From positions 1 to 7,417 of the forward strand of contig JAGVII010000583.1 in NCBI GenBank assembly GCA_020056155.1: 7,417 nucleotides of DNA. Reading direction: 5' to 3'. A program made the position numbers and the translations under genes. This DNA comes from Afipia sp. GTDB taxonomy: Bacteria; Pseudomonadota; Alphaproteobacteria; Rhizobiales; Xanthobacteraceae. The notes under the pieces were generated by a model, which was not told the DNA's origin, did not search any database, and worked only from the letters and a program-made list of their open reading frames with translations. Positions 6,489 to 7,417 of this stretch are shown piece by piece; position 1 is the first letter of the stretch; every line of letters begins with the position of its first letter.

Positions 6489-7348
6489 CGCCAGCCTCCG
6501 ATGCGAATCCTGCCGCGGGCCCGGTGCTGATCACCGGATGCTCCACCGGCGTCGGCCGGGCGGCCGCGACAATTTTCCGTGCGGCAGGCTTTGAGACATT
6601 CGCCACGGCGCGCGATCCCTCGGCGCTCGACGGCTTGCGCGCCCTCGGCTGCCGCACACTGACGCTCGACGTCACCCGTGAAGATGCGCGCCGCGCTGCT
6701 GTCGAAACCATCGAGCAGGAATTCGGCGCGGTCGGAATTCTCGTGAACAATGCCGGCTACGGCCAGTACGGCCCGCTGGAAGAAATCTCGCTCGACGCCC
6801 TGCGGCTGCAATTCGAGACCAACGTGTTCGGCGGGTTGCGGCTGACGCAACTGGCGCTGCCCGCCATGCGGCGCGCCGGGCGCGGACGCATCGTGAATAT
6901 CAGTTCGGTGGCAGGCCGGGTCTCTTCGATCGGCGGCGGCGCGTATCATGCCACCAAGTTCGCCATCGAGGCGCTGACCGACGCGCTGCGCCCCGAGATC
7001 GAACCCTTCGGCATCGATGTGGTGAATGTCCTGCCCGGACCGATCGCCACGCAGTTCGAGGCGACGATGCTCAGGCATATTCCCGACACCGGCCCGGACA
7101 GTCCGTACGCGTATTTCAAGCAGCGCCTTGGCGAGCGCATGCACAATTTCCTGAACCCGCAGAAATTCGGGGTGATGTCCGCAGAGACCGTCGCGCGCGT
7201 TGTATTCAAGGCCGCGACGGCAAGACGCCCCAGGACCCGCTACAGCGTGGGCTTCATCGCGGATCTCGGGCCCATTGGCCGCGCCCTGACCCCCGACCGC
7301 GTGGTGGATGTCATCACGCGGCGGAAGGTGCCGGTCGAAAGGCCGTAG
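6485..7348 (+). CDS. Classical short-chain dehydrogenase/reductase (SDR), probably NADP(H)-dependent
   Basis: 287 aa, a normal SDR length plus a C-terminal extension. Cofactor loop TGCSTGVG (17-24), Arg43 after the second strand (ATARD), which favours NADP(H), the LDV segment (61-63), and NNAG at 88-91. The catalytic residues are in place: Asn113, Ser141, Tyr154 and Lys158 in YHATK. PGPIATQF (about 185-192) is the usual substrate-loop entry. It would interconvert an alcohol and a ketone/aldehyde in the cytoplasm; overall it resembles the retinol/17-beta-hydroxysteroid dehydrogenase-like group, a large family in which the substrate cannot be predicted. The ATG overlaps the stop of the RHH-like gene (ATGA, 4 bp), so its translation probably depends on that gene. 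A convergent gene ends 7 bp after its stop with no visible terminator between. Confidence 0.95.
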   Translation: MTPASDANPAAGPVLITGCSTGVGRAAATIFRAAGFETFATARDPSALDGLRALGCRTLTLDVTREDARRAAVETIEQEFGAVGILVNNAGYGQYGPLEEISLDALRLQFETNVFGGLRLTQLALPAMRRAGRGRIVNISSVAGRVSSIGGGAYHATKFAIEALTDALRPEIEPFGIDVVNVLPGPIATQFEATMLRHIPDTGPDSPYAYFKQRLGERMHNFLNPQKFGVMSAETVARVVFKAATARRPRTRYSVGFIADLGPIGRALTPDRVVDVITRRKVPVERP

Positions 7349-7355
7349 GAACAGA

Positions 7356-7417
7356 TCAGCCGCCCCGGTCGATCCGTTTCAGCAACACCAGAAGACAGGC
7401 CACCGCGCCGACGACGA
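7356..7417 (-). CDS. C-terminal end of a convergent membrane protein (partial)
   Basis: On the minus strand, reading in from the right edge, 19 codons end at a TGA (7358-7356). They encode a hydrophobic stretch VVGAVACLLVLL followed by KRIDRGG, the pattern of a last transmembrane helix with a positively charged cytoplasmic tail. This would suit a transporter or other multi-pass protein, but the family cannot be identified from so short a piece. Support is the composition, the stop position immediately after the SDR gene, and the absence of any alternative on the plus strand. Confidence 0.5.
   Translation of the reverse strand, partial: VVGAVACLLVLLKRIDRGG

Noticed and set aside
6308..7144. 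278-codon minus-strand open frame opposite the SDR gene
   Set aside because: It is a shadow of the SDR coding region, spans the RHH/SDR junction, and has no domain signature.
6273..7348. Toxin-antitoxin pair hypothesis for the RHH-like gene and its downstream partner
   Set aside because: The partner is a full-length SDR with an intact catalytic tetrad, not a toxin, so the arrangement does not fit a TA system.

Overview
The window is GC-rich chromosomal DNA that looks alphaproteobacterial, most likely Bradyrhizobiaceae/Nitrobacteraceae (Bradyrhizobium, Rhodopseudomonas, Afipia or a relative). The main pointers are a DUF3551-type small secreted protein, a family abundant in that clade, a long NfeD-type membrane protease, and overall codon usage. 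The genus assignment is inference. I see no rRNA or tRNA genes, insertion sequences, integrases or CRISPR arrays. This reads as ordinary chromosome with several small metabolic and regulatory genes, not a mobile island.

Left part (1-3969, all genes on the minus strand). Reading leftward from 3969 there are three genes: a DUF3551 secreted peptide (3721-3969), a two-TM GGDEF diguanylate cyclase with an intact active site and inhibitory site (1588-3429), and an NfeD-family serine protease that runs off the left edge (1-1379). Gaps of about 210-290 bp separate them, so each probably has its own promoter. A consensus TATAAT hexamer lies upstream of nfeD. The ClpP-class NfeD protease and the c-di-GMP synthase are both envelope proteins, but nothing in the sequence ties them functionally.

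Middle part (4137-6200). A TetR-family repressor (minus strand, 4137-4787) diverges from a two-gene plus-strand operon. That operon encodes an NmrA/SDR-a-like NAD(P)H-binding protein (4889-5713) and, one base after its stop, a four-TM DUF1772 (anthrone oxygenase-like) protein (5715-6200). The 101-bp intergenic region carries a clear 9+5+9 inverted repeat at 4846-4868, with an additional half-site at 4822-4828. This is the likely TetR operator, controlling both directions. Together the three genes resemble a repressor-controlled redox or detoxification cassette whose inducer is unknown.

Right part (6273-7417). A 71-aa protein with a ribbon-helix-helix-like pattern and a basic tail (6273-6488) overlaps a classical NADP-type SDR oxidoreductase (6485-7348) through an ATGA stop/start junction. 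The C-terminal end of a convergent minus-strand membrane protein enters at the right edge (7356-7417).

I found no strong evidence for a wholly new biological system. The best leads are the TetR operator architecture with its extra half-site, the reductase/DUF1772 pair, and the coupled small RHH-like protein and SDR.
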